A stretch of DNA of 64,000 bases, taken from positions 10,705,001 to 10,769,000 of the forward strand of contig NC_092562.1 in NCBI RefSeq assembly GCF_037975245.1. Direction: 5' to 3'. The translations under genes were made by a program, and so were the position numbers. The notes under the pieces were generated by a model. The model saw only the letters and a list, made by a program, of their open reading frames with translations, was not told the DNA's origin and did not search any database. Source of the stretch: Apostichopus japonicus. Lineage: Eukaryota > Echinodermata > Holothuroidea > Aspidochirotida > Stichopodidae. Shown piece after piece: positions 35,547 through 45,624 of this stretch. Within the stretch, counting starts at the first letter, position 1; each line of letters begins with the position of its first letter.

Positions 35547-37989
35547 ATTAGCTGTCATCATCGAATACGATGGACAACCATCATCAACAATACCTTGAGC
35601 CCATTCCCTGTGGATGCTCTAAAATCTAATACCATAACCTCATCCCCCACAGAAACAGATCGAATAGGTGTATGGACATCCGTGTTGCTTGTTTTGAAGC
35701 AATTGAGGCACCAAATTCTGGTTCCATAAGAACAGTCTATTTTGAAATTCTCTCCCAAAGAATAACTTTGCTGGTGTAACTTTTGTCAGCGAGTGGGGGT
35801 AGTCCTATATGAAAGCAAACTTCGGTCAGATTTTGTCTGAATTTGAGCACTATCAAAGTTAGCTTTCATCATCGCCTGTTTCAAAGTGCGTATGTACAGT
35901 CCTCCATGAAAACATGCACTTTCAAGTACCTCTACAAGAACGCACAATACTAAGTTATAATGATCCCTGACAATCATTGGCTTGTGCAGAAAAAAAAATC
36001 TAATGATGAATGCTGTAGCTAGTATATACAACAACAAAAACATTGTCAAATTCTGGAGCGCGTAGTTTGCCGTAGACTAGTTACCATATAGTTATAAGTA
36101 GTTGCAGTTGAACAACACCCTTTGTGCTCATTGAGAACTATACCTGCAAGAAATACTTGCAGACAATGACAAGGGCGATTAGCCAAGCAAATCACAAGAA
36201 ATTTAGAAACCACCATTGACAATTTCTAGCATGAAAATCTCTGTAATGGAATTGTTGTTAATTATGTACTTGCGATTGATTGTTATGATTTATTTATTTT
36301 TCAAACCAATTCAGTTTTCTGTGCAAATGATTGGAATTTTGGTTCTTTTGAGAAGATGTTGTGGTTTACCTGCTAAGTTTCTTGTAGACCCATAAATTCG
36401 ACAATACAGTATATAATGCTCTAGGAAATATTTAATATTCTGCATGGTTCACACAAAACACTGTCTTTGCTCATCAGTCGTTCAGTGTGTGTACCCATGA
36501 TGTACCCCTTTTCTGATTCATTGCAAACCTTTGAATTTACAACTAATTTTATGACTCGTTCTGCGAATATTTTGAACTGAAGTCAATGATTGTTTACCGT
36601 TTACAATTAAAGTTTCTGTTATTTGGTTTAAATGAAATTTTAAAGCCGATAATAAGATATATATAGTTCTAGCAAACAGTGGACTAAAATAGCTCTCCGA
36701 AAACCAATATAAAGGCGCCATGCTGACTTGGCAAATGTGCATGTATACCGTAACTGGTTCTGTTATGCTGCAATGCATTCCATTGTAACGAAAACGAAAG
36801 ATGCATACCAAAATTAATTAGCTGTACTCCATAAACATATTTGTTCAAGACTTGAAAGGAAACTTTAAGAGGATTTTTTTCTTTCGGTTTAGTCTTGAAG
36901 CGGAGATATTTGTCAGTTGCATAAACAAATTAAAGTGAATGAAATAACAATCTTGTTCTATCTGGGAAGAATATCCAGTGTAAAACTGAGAAACTGTGTA
37001 AAATTTCGGGGTGAAGATCGGTGCGATTGTGTCATAGTGGCGTTAGGAGGTAACTAATAGAATACCAATATTAGGTCATGGTAGACAGTTTCTATAATTT
37101 AGAATCATCAATTGCAAATCCCATCTCTCTGAAGGAATGAACGAGAAAAGTTTTCCAGAAATTTGCCGTAGTTGTATTATGCATTGTTTAATTAATTCCG
37201 TGTATACAGTATAGCTTATTACCAATAGCAAAAATAAGACGGAAAGTCCAACAACATTGAATAATCTTAAAACCTAGAAAGTGATCTGTATGCTAGATAT
37301 TAAAATATGATCACCTGTGGTCAAAATTCTTAAACTGTTTTTATTACAACCTTCGAGGAAATTTTCTTCACTGGGACATTCAGTCATCTTGTCATACTTT
37401 TTGAAAACTTCTACCACTTAAGCGTGCTCTAATTTGGGGCCTATACTGACTACCTTTAAGTTCGTATGTTTTGTGAAGAAAGATTGAAGGCATGCATGCA
37501 CACGGGTTCTTCTAAGGCATCTACGTATCTACGTATCTGCATCTACGTATGTAGGCCCTTCCTCTCTGTAGTTAAGAAAGTTCGATAGTATGCCATACAC
37601 AGGCTGCAACCTTTTTAATAAAAGAATTTGTTCCGTGCAACATGCCACATAGTTTGAGGTGGAATACCCCCTCACTACCCCTCCCCAAACAAGTTTTCAA
37701 ATCAAGGAATTTTTGGAGTCATTTCAAATACGGATTTCCACGTGGTGTAATTTTTATTCCCACCGGGGCCTCCATTAGCACTGTGTATACTATAGTGATA
37801 GGCTAAACATTTTTCACAAGGTTCTTATTACATTGGGTGACCAAGGTGTGTTGTTTGAAGGTCTGAATATGCAATGTTTACAACTTGTCTTCAGTTTGAT
37901 TGAGTAAAAAGTCTCTCGGACTCTTGCCAAGAAATTTTGCAAGCGCAAGAATATGTCGGCAGGGTATGTTCAGTTTTAATTGTGCACGT
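35547..37989. other. Unclassified insert sequence
   Basis: Lies within the 3.4-kb insertion that splits the MITE, between the LINE tail and the second MITE. AT-rich, with no frame I recognise. It may be the 3' untranslated part of the LINE plus older sequence. Confidence 0.5.
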
Positions 37990-38382
37990 CAGTGGCGGAG
38001 CGTCCATACAGTCGGGGGGGGGGGGGGAATGCCCCCCCCCCCCCTGACGGACTCAAATGGACTGATGGCGCCCTTTTCAGCTCTTTACCACTTTTTACTT
38101 ATTCGCGATTATTGACTTTTTCATTGCGCTCTCATCTACATATTGACATTTGTCACATTTTGTTGGTGTAATTTGGCGATGACACCTATTTATTCTTCGT
38201 TTATCTGCAAATTGGCCGGGCCCGGAAAGGGTCATTTCCGGCGATCTAGGGAGTATCTTTACTCAAAAAAAAATCTGTACGCTACGCGCCAACCTGTGGT
38301 GGCGCTCCGCTTAGATAGTGTCGAAAGCGCCCATACAGACCATTCTCGCCCCTCCTGACCAATACCCCTAGCTCCGCCACTG
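37990..38382. mobile_element. 393-bp MITE
   Basis: Ends CAGTGGCGGAGCG and GCTCCGCCACTG are inverted repeats. The interior has a poly-G/poly-C hairpin near 38015-38045 and a segment GCGCTCCGCTTAGATAGT shared (inverted) with 9660-9745. No coding capacity. Its flanking 8-mers do not match, as expected if the left flank belongs to another insert. Confidence 0.72.
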
Positions 38383-38529
38383 TGCTATATTGCACCAAAT
38401 TGCATCTGAGGCCACCTGGAAATGCAAAAAAATCCAAAGGGGAGGGGGACACCCCCTCCCCTTAGACCCCTCCCCAGGCCGGCCATCAGTCTTCAGCCCC
38501 CCACTCAAAAGTACCTTCCTACGCCACTG
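38381..38529 (-). mobile_element. hAT-like MITE, second half
   Basis: Continues the copy started at 34742. It opens with the repeated TGTGCTAT, follows with ATTGCACCAAATTGCATC, and ends CCTTCCTACGCCACTG, the other terminus of the family. Confidence 0.78.
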
Positions 38530-39530
38530 GGTTTATCTATGGGTCATATGAACTCTAATGACAATGAAGAAGGGTACCATAATGCATCTTGTCCGGTCAA
38601 AAGAGTTCTTGACCAGCTCAAATGACCACTACTTGATCAGTTCTTAAATGAATGAAACGGGACCTGAAAAATTACTTTAGGCCCTAATCAAGACTAGCAC
38701 GAATTGGACCACCTAACCAATGGGTCATATGAATTCTTAAGACATTGTAGAAGGATACCATAATGCGTCTTGCCCGGTCCAAAGAATGCTTGACCAATTA
38801 AAGTGACCATTAAATCAACAATTTTTTAAATGAATGTAACGGAACCGAATAAAAACCTTTAGGACCCAAGCACAACCAGCACGACTTGGACCACCTAACC
38901 AATGGGTCATATAAACTTGAACTTCAATGACAATGTAGAACAGTACCATAATGCGTCTTGCCCGATGCGTCTTGGTTGGGTGGTCGAAGGCGTGCTGCAT
39001 GGATTAGGGCCCAAAGTTTTTTTGTGGTCCCGTTACACTCATTAAAGAAGTAATGATTTAGTGGTCATTTAAATTGGTCAAGCACTCTTTGGACGGGGCA
39101 ACACGCATTAAGGTACTCTTCTATAATGTCCTTAGAGTTCATGTTAACCATCGGTTTGGTGATCCAAGGCGTGCTGCATGGATTAGGGCCCAAAGCTTTT
39201 TCGTGGTCCCGTTACACTCTTTAAAGAAGTAATTATTTAGTGGTCATTTAAATTGGTCAAGCACTCTCTGGACCGGGCAATACGCATTGTGGTACTCTTC
39301 TACATTGTCTTAACAGTTCATATGACCCTTTGGTTGGGTGGTCCAAGGCGTTCTGATTTTGATTAGGGCCCAAAGATTTTCGTGGCCCCGTTACATCCAT
39401 GTAATCAGTGATGATGTATTGGTCATGTGAATTGGTCAAGCACTGTTTGGACCGGGGAAGACGCATTATGGTAATTTTCTACATCGTCTTCAGAGTTCAA
39501 ATGACCCATTGATAAAACCTCATTATCTTT
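38530..39530. repeat. Roughly 180-bp subrepeats arranged head-to-head
   Basis: Units with CCAATGGGTCATATGAA, ACCATAATGCGTCTTG and CCGGTCCAAAG run forward to about 38960, then the same units run in reverse complement to about 39510. The array forms the inner arms of the foldback element, so a strong palindrome is expected in single strands. Confidence 0.85.
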
Positions 39531-40082
39531 GGAAACTACACTTAAATGTACTTTTTCGACGAAAAACACCTTGATAATCTCGTACGGAAGCAAAAGGCTT
39601 TCCATAATGTATATCGAAACCATTATCGAATAAGTAACATGTGTACGACAGTTACTTATTCGCGAATGTCGAACGAGGAACGCGGAATAAGTATCTAACT
39701 TCACACCGGTCCAATCAGAAACACACGGCAAATGGAAATACTATATCAAATTACTGAACTTCGAATGGGCATGGTTAAAGTCACAATTAAACATCCTAGT
39801 TGATTTTCCGGTTTTCCTAGTAATGTTGACGGCAAGTTATATTCCAATTCGGAATTTTGTTAGCATTTTGGATATTTACTTAATTATTTACTGAAAGTAG
39901 TGGTGGGTGCAAAAAAAGGGGGGGGGGCAACCACCATTTCCACCTGTTAAATAACTGAAGAGAATTTATTTGCTTGCAAAACCTTACGTTACGTATGATA
40001 GTCTTAATACATATAATCTTTATACACACTGAGTTCTTAATATTAAGTCAGGCTTCTTAATGTAAATATATATATATGCAAT

Positions 40083-40262
40083 ATATATAAATGAAAATCG
40101 TAATGAGTTGGAAAATCAAGAACAGTGAAAAAACTTTCAGCCTCCACCGGGATTCGAACCACGGGCCTTCCGCTCTGTACGCGGACACCCTAACCACTAG
40201 GCTATGGACGCTGATTGTAAGTCCAGAGGTTCGAAACCGGTGAGGAAGGTCGTAATTCCACT
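40083..40262 (-). mobile_element. tRNA-derived SINE (copy 1)
   Basis: On the minus strand the head has A box TAGCCTAGTGGTTAGGGTG and B box GGTTCGAATCCC, with a recognisable anticodon-stem palindrome TCCGC/GCGGA, then a body TTTTTTCACTGTTCTTGATT and a tail running into (TA)n. The acceptor stem is only partly paired, so it is a SINE and not a functional tRNA gene. A second copy is at 42938-43104. Confidence 0.75.
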
Positions 40263-40423
40263 GTAGGCGTTTGTCACCTGTATCGAACAATACTAGTTCT
40301 GTTTTTGGTGACATATTTTGCCTTACTCTAGAGATCAAACATGATGCCAACCAACTCGAAACCATTTGTGATTCCTAAAGCCGGATCTCGAAAGAGATAC
40401 TTTGAACATACTTTATGTTAATG

Positions 40424-40424
<1 letters not shown>

Positions 40425-40472
<48 letters not shown>

Positions 40473-40665
40473 CTTATATATGTATATATACATATATAGA
40501 CATATATATATATATACAAACTTATGTATATATATATATATATACATATATAGACATATATATATTTATATATATATATATATATACAAACTTATTTATG
40601 TATATAGACATATATATATATATATATATATATTTATTTATTTATATATATATTTATATAAATGG
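40425..40665. repeat. (TA)n / (TATATACA)n microsatellite
   Basis: Long AT dinucleotide tract with CTTATATATG and AGACATATAT interruptions. The apparent I/Y-rich frames are low-complexity artefacts. It lies at the right side of SINE copy 1. Confidence 0.97.
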
Positions 40666-41360
40666 CGGAAGTCCCAGGCAGTGGGGCCACCCTGAATTCC
40701 AAAGCGTCATCAGATCTGGCTTTTATGATCACACGATTGTGTACCATGTGTAATTAAGTTACGAACGTGCGAGAATTAAACTATAAAGGAGTGTAAATTC
40801 TAGAAAACCTACAAAATCATAACATTTCTATTCCTTAATTTTCATTCACGTTCTTCCTACATTTCAGCGACGGTCCACCCATTTTAATAATTAAGTAGTG
40901 TTCTCAGCTCTGACACCAACACTCGTGTCTTGTTGTACTCTCTGTGTACCTTCTAACTAACCTCTTGGATTATATACAAAATGAGATCGAGTTAAATATC
41001 ATTGTTATATCAATATTTGACAACTCTATAATTGTAATGATAAGTCTCGAATATCTGTCTTAGGAGGAGGATCGAGGACTCCCTAACTATTTGACATTGC
41101 TGGTTCTGCCGCCGGTGGGCGGGGTGGTCTTTTTTTTGGGGGGGGGGGGGGGTAGCGCCTCGTCATCCCCCCCCCCCTTGTATATTGTACCAAGTTAGGG
41201 TATATATACTTCATGAATTGATAATAAGCATTCTTCAATATCTAATATGAAGACATTATAATACACAGTGTGATTGGCCAAATAATATGCTATTCGTATC
41301 CTAAATATGAATGGACATAAATCTGTGTTTACCAACAACCTCTGAACGGCTTAAACCTAC

Positions 41361-41515
41361 CGAATACGATGACCACGGCTCTGCAATTAATAATCTCCCT
41401 CCGTAGTTCAAACATTCCATTTGTGCTGCATCATATTCAACGGGAGTTTCCATAGCAACCAGGCATTTAGTAGTACTAAATTCTACCCAGCCAGTTGGAC
41501 ATTGGCCAGCTGCAC
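41361..41515 (-). CDS. E2: N-terminal half of C-type lectin domain
   Basis: Phase 1 in, phase 0 out, 155 nt. The peptide begins AAGQCPTGWVEFSTTKCL and ends near GGRLLIAEPWSSYS. It has the CTLD opening: a Cys pair around a G-W motif, then a third Cys (MEC) followed by the LLIAE segment that matches the usual 'G..L..i' of the second helix. The extra early Cys pair indicates a long-form CTLD. The acceptor is CAG and the donor GTAGGT. The following intron is 13 kb long and full of mobile DNA. Confidence 0.78.
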
Positions 41516-42005
41516 CTGTTTGGTAAAAAGGATGGAAATAAAAAAGTTGTTGTTACAGGCAAAATTATTTACCTCTAAAATGTTCCGGGCGTAGAATGTT
41601 AGTGCAACGAAACAGGAGATTATAAATGTTGACTGCATGAGTCTCTTTCTTGGCTGTCAGTCCAAGTTTTCTAATTTGTTTTATTTTTTATAAGTCAATC
41701 ATATGTTCGGAGAGCTTCTTTAATGTAAACTTGACGGTGAACGTAAGTACAGAACGGAAAGTTGTGAAGGCCACCGATGATTCTTTAGATCTATAGCGGG
41801 TTAATTAAACATAATACCTCGTTGTATGTGTTTGTCGAACTGACGAGTTACCGTGCTAAACGTTTACACCTCGACGAAAATTGTCGAGTTGCTGCGTTGC
41901 ACCATGGAGCTATAAATCTGTTTAAAGCTCCATGGTTGCACGTACTTTTACAACACAGCCAGACATATGAGTCGCGTCGAGTTGACAAGTACAAGTGGCG
42001 GTAAT

Positions 42006-42367
42006 CAGTGGCGTAGGAAGGTACTTTTGAGTAGGGGGCTGAAGACTGATGGCCGGCCTGGGGGAGAGGTCAAAGGGAAGGGGTTGTCCCCTCCCCTTTG
42101 GAATTTTTTTTGCATTTCCAGGTGGCCTCAGATGCAATTTGGTGCAATATAACACACTTCAACACCCACTCCATTTTGTAAATAATTTTGCATTTTCACC
42201 TGGCCTTAGATGCAATTTGGTGCTCCAAACGAGATTTTTTTCTCATTTGGAATGAAAAAGGGTTTTCTGACTTGCGAAGCGGGGGGCGGAATGATACTTC
42301 CGCCACCCCCCATATTTTTCAATGGGGGCTGGCGCTCCCCCCCAGCCCCCCGGTTCCTACGCCCTTG
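42006..42367 (+). mobile_element. Intact 362-bp hAT-like MITE with 8-bp target duplication
   Basis: Starts CAGTGGCGTAGGAAGG and ends GGTTCCTACGCCCTTG, imperfect inverted termini, and is flanked by perfect GCGGTAAT on both sides (41998-42005 and 42368-42375). The 8-bp duplication and CAGTGGCGTAG ends fit hAT-type non-autonomous elements. The interior holds two inverted GC-rich blocks. It lies upstream of E2, in the intron behind the signal-peptide exon. Confidence 0.85.
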
Positions 42368-42790
42368 GCGGTAATATTATAGATTGGCACATATTTTGCC
42401 GTCGTTTGCATGTAACTTACGTCGTTTGCATGTAACTTAAAAACGCGTCAAATATCGTACTTTGGACGTTTTGTCATGCATGTGATACTAACACAGTATG
42501 TCTGTACGTCTGTACAGCTTCTCTGTCCTTTAAGACCACTGTAGTTCAGGGATGATCGCCACAGCTAATGCAGTTTGGGGTAACTCTAATAGGCTAAATT
42601 ATCGTCATAGGATGTGTCATGTGTATGTCCAACAGGATTTTTTTTCAGCCGTTTTCACAAATGAACATATAGTCTTAAAAGATGCACACAAACCCTGCAA
42701 TTGAAATGTTATAAACATTGTTCTGTCTCAGGTAAACAAACCAAATATATCTGAAGGAATGAGTATTTGTATGTGTTTAAACTTCATTTA

Positions 42791-42794
42791 ATAT

Positions 42795-42859
<65 letters not shown>

Positions 42860-42871
42860 GATAGATAGATA

Positions 42872-42925
<54 letters not shown>

Positions 42926-42937
42926 AATATATATAGC
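42791..42937. repeat. (TA)n microsatellite
   Basis: TA tract with TTTATA and GATAGATAGA interruptions, adjoining SINE copy 2. A further TA run lies at 43105-43143. Confidence 0.96.
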
Positions 42938-43104
42938 TTAAAATCGTATGAGTTGGAAAATCAAGAACAGTGAAAAAACATCCGGTCTCCACCGGGATTC
43001 GAACCCGGGCCTTCCGCTCTGTACGAGGACACCCTAACCAATAGGCTATGGACGCTGATTGTATGTCCAGAGGTTCGAAACCGGTAAAGTAGGTCGTAGT
43101 GCCA
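42938..43104 (-). mobile_element. tRNA-derived SINE (copy 2)
   Basis: Same family as 40083-40262. The T-arm is better preserved (CCGGGTTCGAATCCCGG). Both ends abut (TA)n tracts, as in copy 1, which suggests the 3' tail seeds or targets AT microsatellites. Confidence 0.75.
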
Positions 43105-43106
43105 TA

Positions 43107-43145
<39 letters not shown>

Positions 43146-43149
43146 CATA

Positions 43150-44111
43150 AAACTTAGTGATGGTAGTAAAATACCCCCTTTCGCCCCCCCCCCCCCCAAC
43201 ACCCCTCTTCAACTTTCAAAACGTGGGTGTCCTATCTGCTGCTGGTTATGGTTATGTATACACACGTACATAAAATCTCTTTACAGATAATTAAAATTTG
43301 GAGTTTCGTGCACCGAGATAGAAGTAGCATTCGGCTCTTGTACACAAAGTTTGATACCGTAAAAGTAATTGATTAAATTATACCATTACATTTAATATGC
43401 ATATTATCTGTATCCCCTCCCCCCCCCCCATCCCCAAATATGCTAAAAGGTTAATTAATGGTCATCGGTTATGCTCCTTATATGGACATCATTTTTACTG
43501 CTCCTCTAAAAAAGTAGGTATATGCACACTGAGATATTTAATTGTCGATGTAAATACGCCTCAATAGCTGGCTATAGTTTCATGGATCAGAGCTTAGATC
43601 TAGGAAAGAACTTTGGGAAAACTTCTATCAAGTCTTCTCATGCTAAAATTTGGAGCCAATACTTATGATCTTTAACAATACTACTACGAAACACTGATAT
43701 ATAGATTATACACATGTGCCTTATTTTTGTTTCGTTTCTGACATGCAGACTGCCATTCAAATATAGCTGCCTAAATAAGAAACGTAATTGATTATGATTG
43801 ACTTAATGGTCGCCCAGAACTAAACTAAAGTAGTACATGGAATCATCAACACCAGTGCATGGAACATGTATCGATATAGGTGTGTTTCACATACACTTAT
43901 CATAACATGATAGTCTATTGATTAAAAATCTGACTATAACTTTAAATGAACATTTGATTTGAAATTAATTCTCATAACGCATCTCCTAATTATTCGCTTG
44001 CGCGTCCCCTCAAGTTCTTCTCTCTTCACTCTCTAGAGCTAAATTGAGTTGATTTTGGTTACAAAATCATGAAAATTGAAGAAGATAGTATAGGTAGTCT
44101 ATAATACTTAC
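43150..44111. other. Intron 1 sequence, no gene seen
   Basis: Between SINE copy 2 and the signal-peptide exon. Contains poly-C tracts near 43186 and 43420. No further exon seen. Confidence 0.55.
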
Positions 44112-44163
44112 ATTGAAACCATAGAAATATAGAAAGGACGGAGATCAGTGGTAATAATGACAT
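44112..44163 (-). CDS. E1: signal-peptide exon of lectin-EGF gene
   Basis: The ATG at 44163-44161 opens 17 codons, MSLLPLISVLSIFLWFQ, a hydrophobic leader typical of a secretory signal peptide, then a GTAAGT-type donor in phase 1. The split codon joined to E2 gives Cys. The next exon starts directly with the lectin domain, so the leader is essentially the whole exon. This exon defines the 5' end of the coding region. Any untranslated exon further right is not identified. Confidence 0.72.
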
Positions 44164-45351
44164 CTCTGAAGGTGGTATATTATATCCAAGATTTGTTCAT
44201 AAAAGTATAATTGCATAGACCGATATGATATCGGTTACGAGTGAATCCTTGCAATACGTCCTATACACTGGGCGTGAAAATAGTCATTAATACGTTCTGA
44301 TATAAACTATGCAGCAGATATTGGTCTATGGTATTTTACTTTGTGTGTGGATTCCTATAGGAATATCATATAACGGCCAAATAATGATTCACACAGCAGC
44401 ACCAAACAAACCCGATTTTACTTAACCTAGTTCTAGTTCTGTTTATTTATTGCTTCAGTGAGTAGCTATGTTCAAAAAGCGACTGACGTAGAATAATATT
44501 TCATATAAGTGTGGTGTTTGTATTAGATGTGGTCTTCAGTAGTGTTGTAGTCAAGTCCATTGCATCCGGACCTGAGTCTGAATCCAAGTTGAGATTCGAG
44601 ACCAATATGGATTCCTTACTTGGTCCGAGTCCAAGTTGAGACAACAGTGTTATACTTGCAATGTTGTAGTACTCACTAACTGCTCGTGTACCTCACCCTC
44701 CCCACTCCCTCCCGGCCCCTTTGTTCGCAGTTCCTCATGTGTTAAAGGGATATTCTGGTGGATGAGGTTGGTCGCTTAGCACATCTCTTTTGTTTTTGTC
44801 ATCACCTAATAATGATATAACAATGTGAGATTGATGTACATCTGAATATATGGAGAGAGAAACCACATCTACCCCACAGGTACAGTTGCTATGCCTTATA
44901 TATCAACAACTTAATACTCCATACCAACTTATACCTCAAGCCCATACCTCAAGGCCATAACTCAAGCTCGAGATATGCCTTATATATCAACAACTTAACT
45001 TCTACATACCTCGTTACCTCAAGCCCATACCTCAATTCCATACCTCAAGAGTCAACATTCTTGAAGGCCTTTTAACAATGCTCTTTGAAGGAAAAATTAC
45101 CATTGATTAGTAAATGCCCCGAGGCTGCCCGAAGTTTGAACAACTTTTACCCGAATTTTTCATTCCCCTGACATTTGGGGGAAGTCTTCCCATCCCCCCC
45201 CCCCTTCCCGCCCACCGACCCCGCCAGAGTCGTCCGCCTATGCTGCTTTCAAACAATAAAGAGGGTTTTTAGTGCCAATAAAGGACGTCTTTCGTTCATA
45301 CATATAGCTGTTTGTTTACATTACTAACAGATCGAGTAAACAGTCCCTTCA
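44164..45351. promoter_or_regulatory. Shared upstream region of two divergent genes
   Basis: 1.2 kb between the leader exon of the lectin-EGF gene (minus) and the TATA-like box of the TNF gene (plus). It should contain the promoter and 5' UTR of the lectin-EGF gene and distal elements of the TNF gene. Short imperfect repeats (CCTCAAGCCCATACCTCAA) occur at 44930-45050. No specific binding site can be claimed. Confidence 0.45.
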
Positions 45352-45359
45352 TATATAAG
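45352..45359 (+). promoter_or_regulatory. TATA-like box of the TNF-ligand gene
   Basis: TATATAAG lies 266 bp upstream of the ATG at 45625. A start of transcription about 30 bases downstream would give a 5' UTR of roughly 240 nt without needing an intron. Confidence 0.4.
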
Positions 45360-45624
45360 TACTTTGAATCTATTGTTGTTGCCCACATAGCGAATCATCC
45401 AGTTCTATGAAGGTTAACGCCGAAGGCTATAACGTCTGGCATTGTTGTTTAAATTCGAGCTTTATGAAGTTCACAGTTCAAGTTTTCTGGTGGAACTTTA
45501 TTTTATTTCATGATTTCCGTGTCCAGACTCTATCTTGGGTTACTTTCCTTGAAGGAAAGTGTCTTCATGTGTTAGTGGTTGTTCGACAAAGTATCTACTA
45601 ACTTCAGAGTGATTGCATCGAAAC

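Larger units (their letters stand above)
34574..39710. mobile_element. MULE-like foldback element with nested insertions
   Basis: Ends ACCGGTGTGAAGTTAGATA and its reverse complement at 39692-39710, flanked by a perfect 9-bp direct repeat CCAATCAGA (34565-34573 and 39711-39719). The arms stay inverted-complementary inward for several hundred bases: left arm 34574-34741 plus 38530 to about 38960, right arm about 38965-39710. Without the insert at 34742-38529 the element would be about 1.35 kb. A 9-bp target duplication and long inverted arms fit Mutator-like foldback elements. No transposase is present. Confidence 0.75.
1..44163 (-). other. Lectin-EGF gene (17 exons seen, 3' end outside window)
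   Basis: I assembled one minus-strand gene from 17 exons: E1 signal peptide, E2-E4 C-type lectin domain, E5-E17 one EGF-like domain each. Every junction has GT-AG sites and compatible phase (1,0,2,1, then all 1-1), giving 2053 coding nt without a stop. It looks like a secreted or cell-surface recognition protein. Seven EGF sequence types carry the calcium-binding hydroxylation pattern C-x-[DN]-x4-[FY]-x-C-x-C, so the array should be a stiff calcium-dependent rod. No stop or membrane segment is seen before base 1, so anchoring is unknown. Known family logic: phase-1 EGF exons shuffle freely. Alternatives such as two adjacent genes are less likely because the phases match across the lectin-EGF junction. 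Confidence 0.82.

Noticed and set aside
40139-40216. Functional tRNA gene
   Set aside because: The A and B boxes are present, but the acceptor stem is only partly paired, the anticodon reading is odd and a SINE body and tail follow; a second copy has the same layout.
40402-40753. I/Y-rich open frames
   Set aside because: They translate a TA microsatellite.
45613-45624. Upstream TTG start of the TNF ligand
   Set aside because: A non-ATG start is unlikely in an animal gene, and the ATG at 45625 has A at -3.
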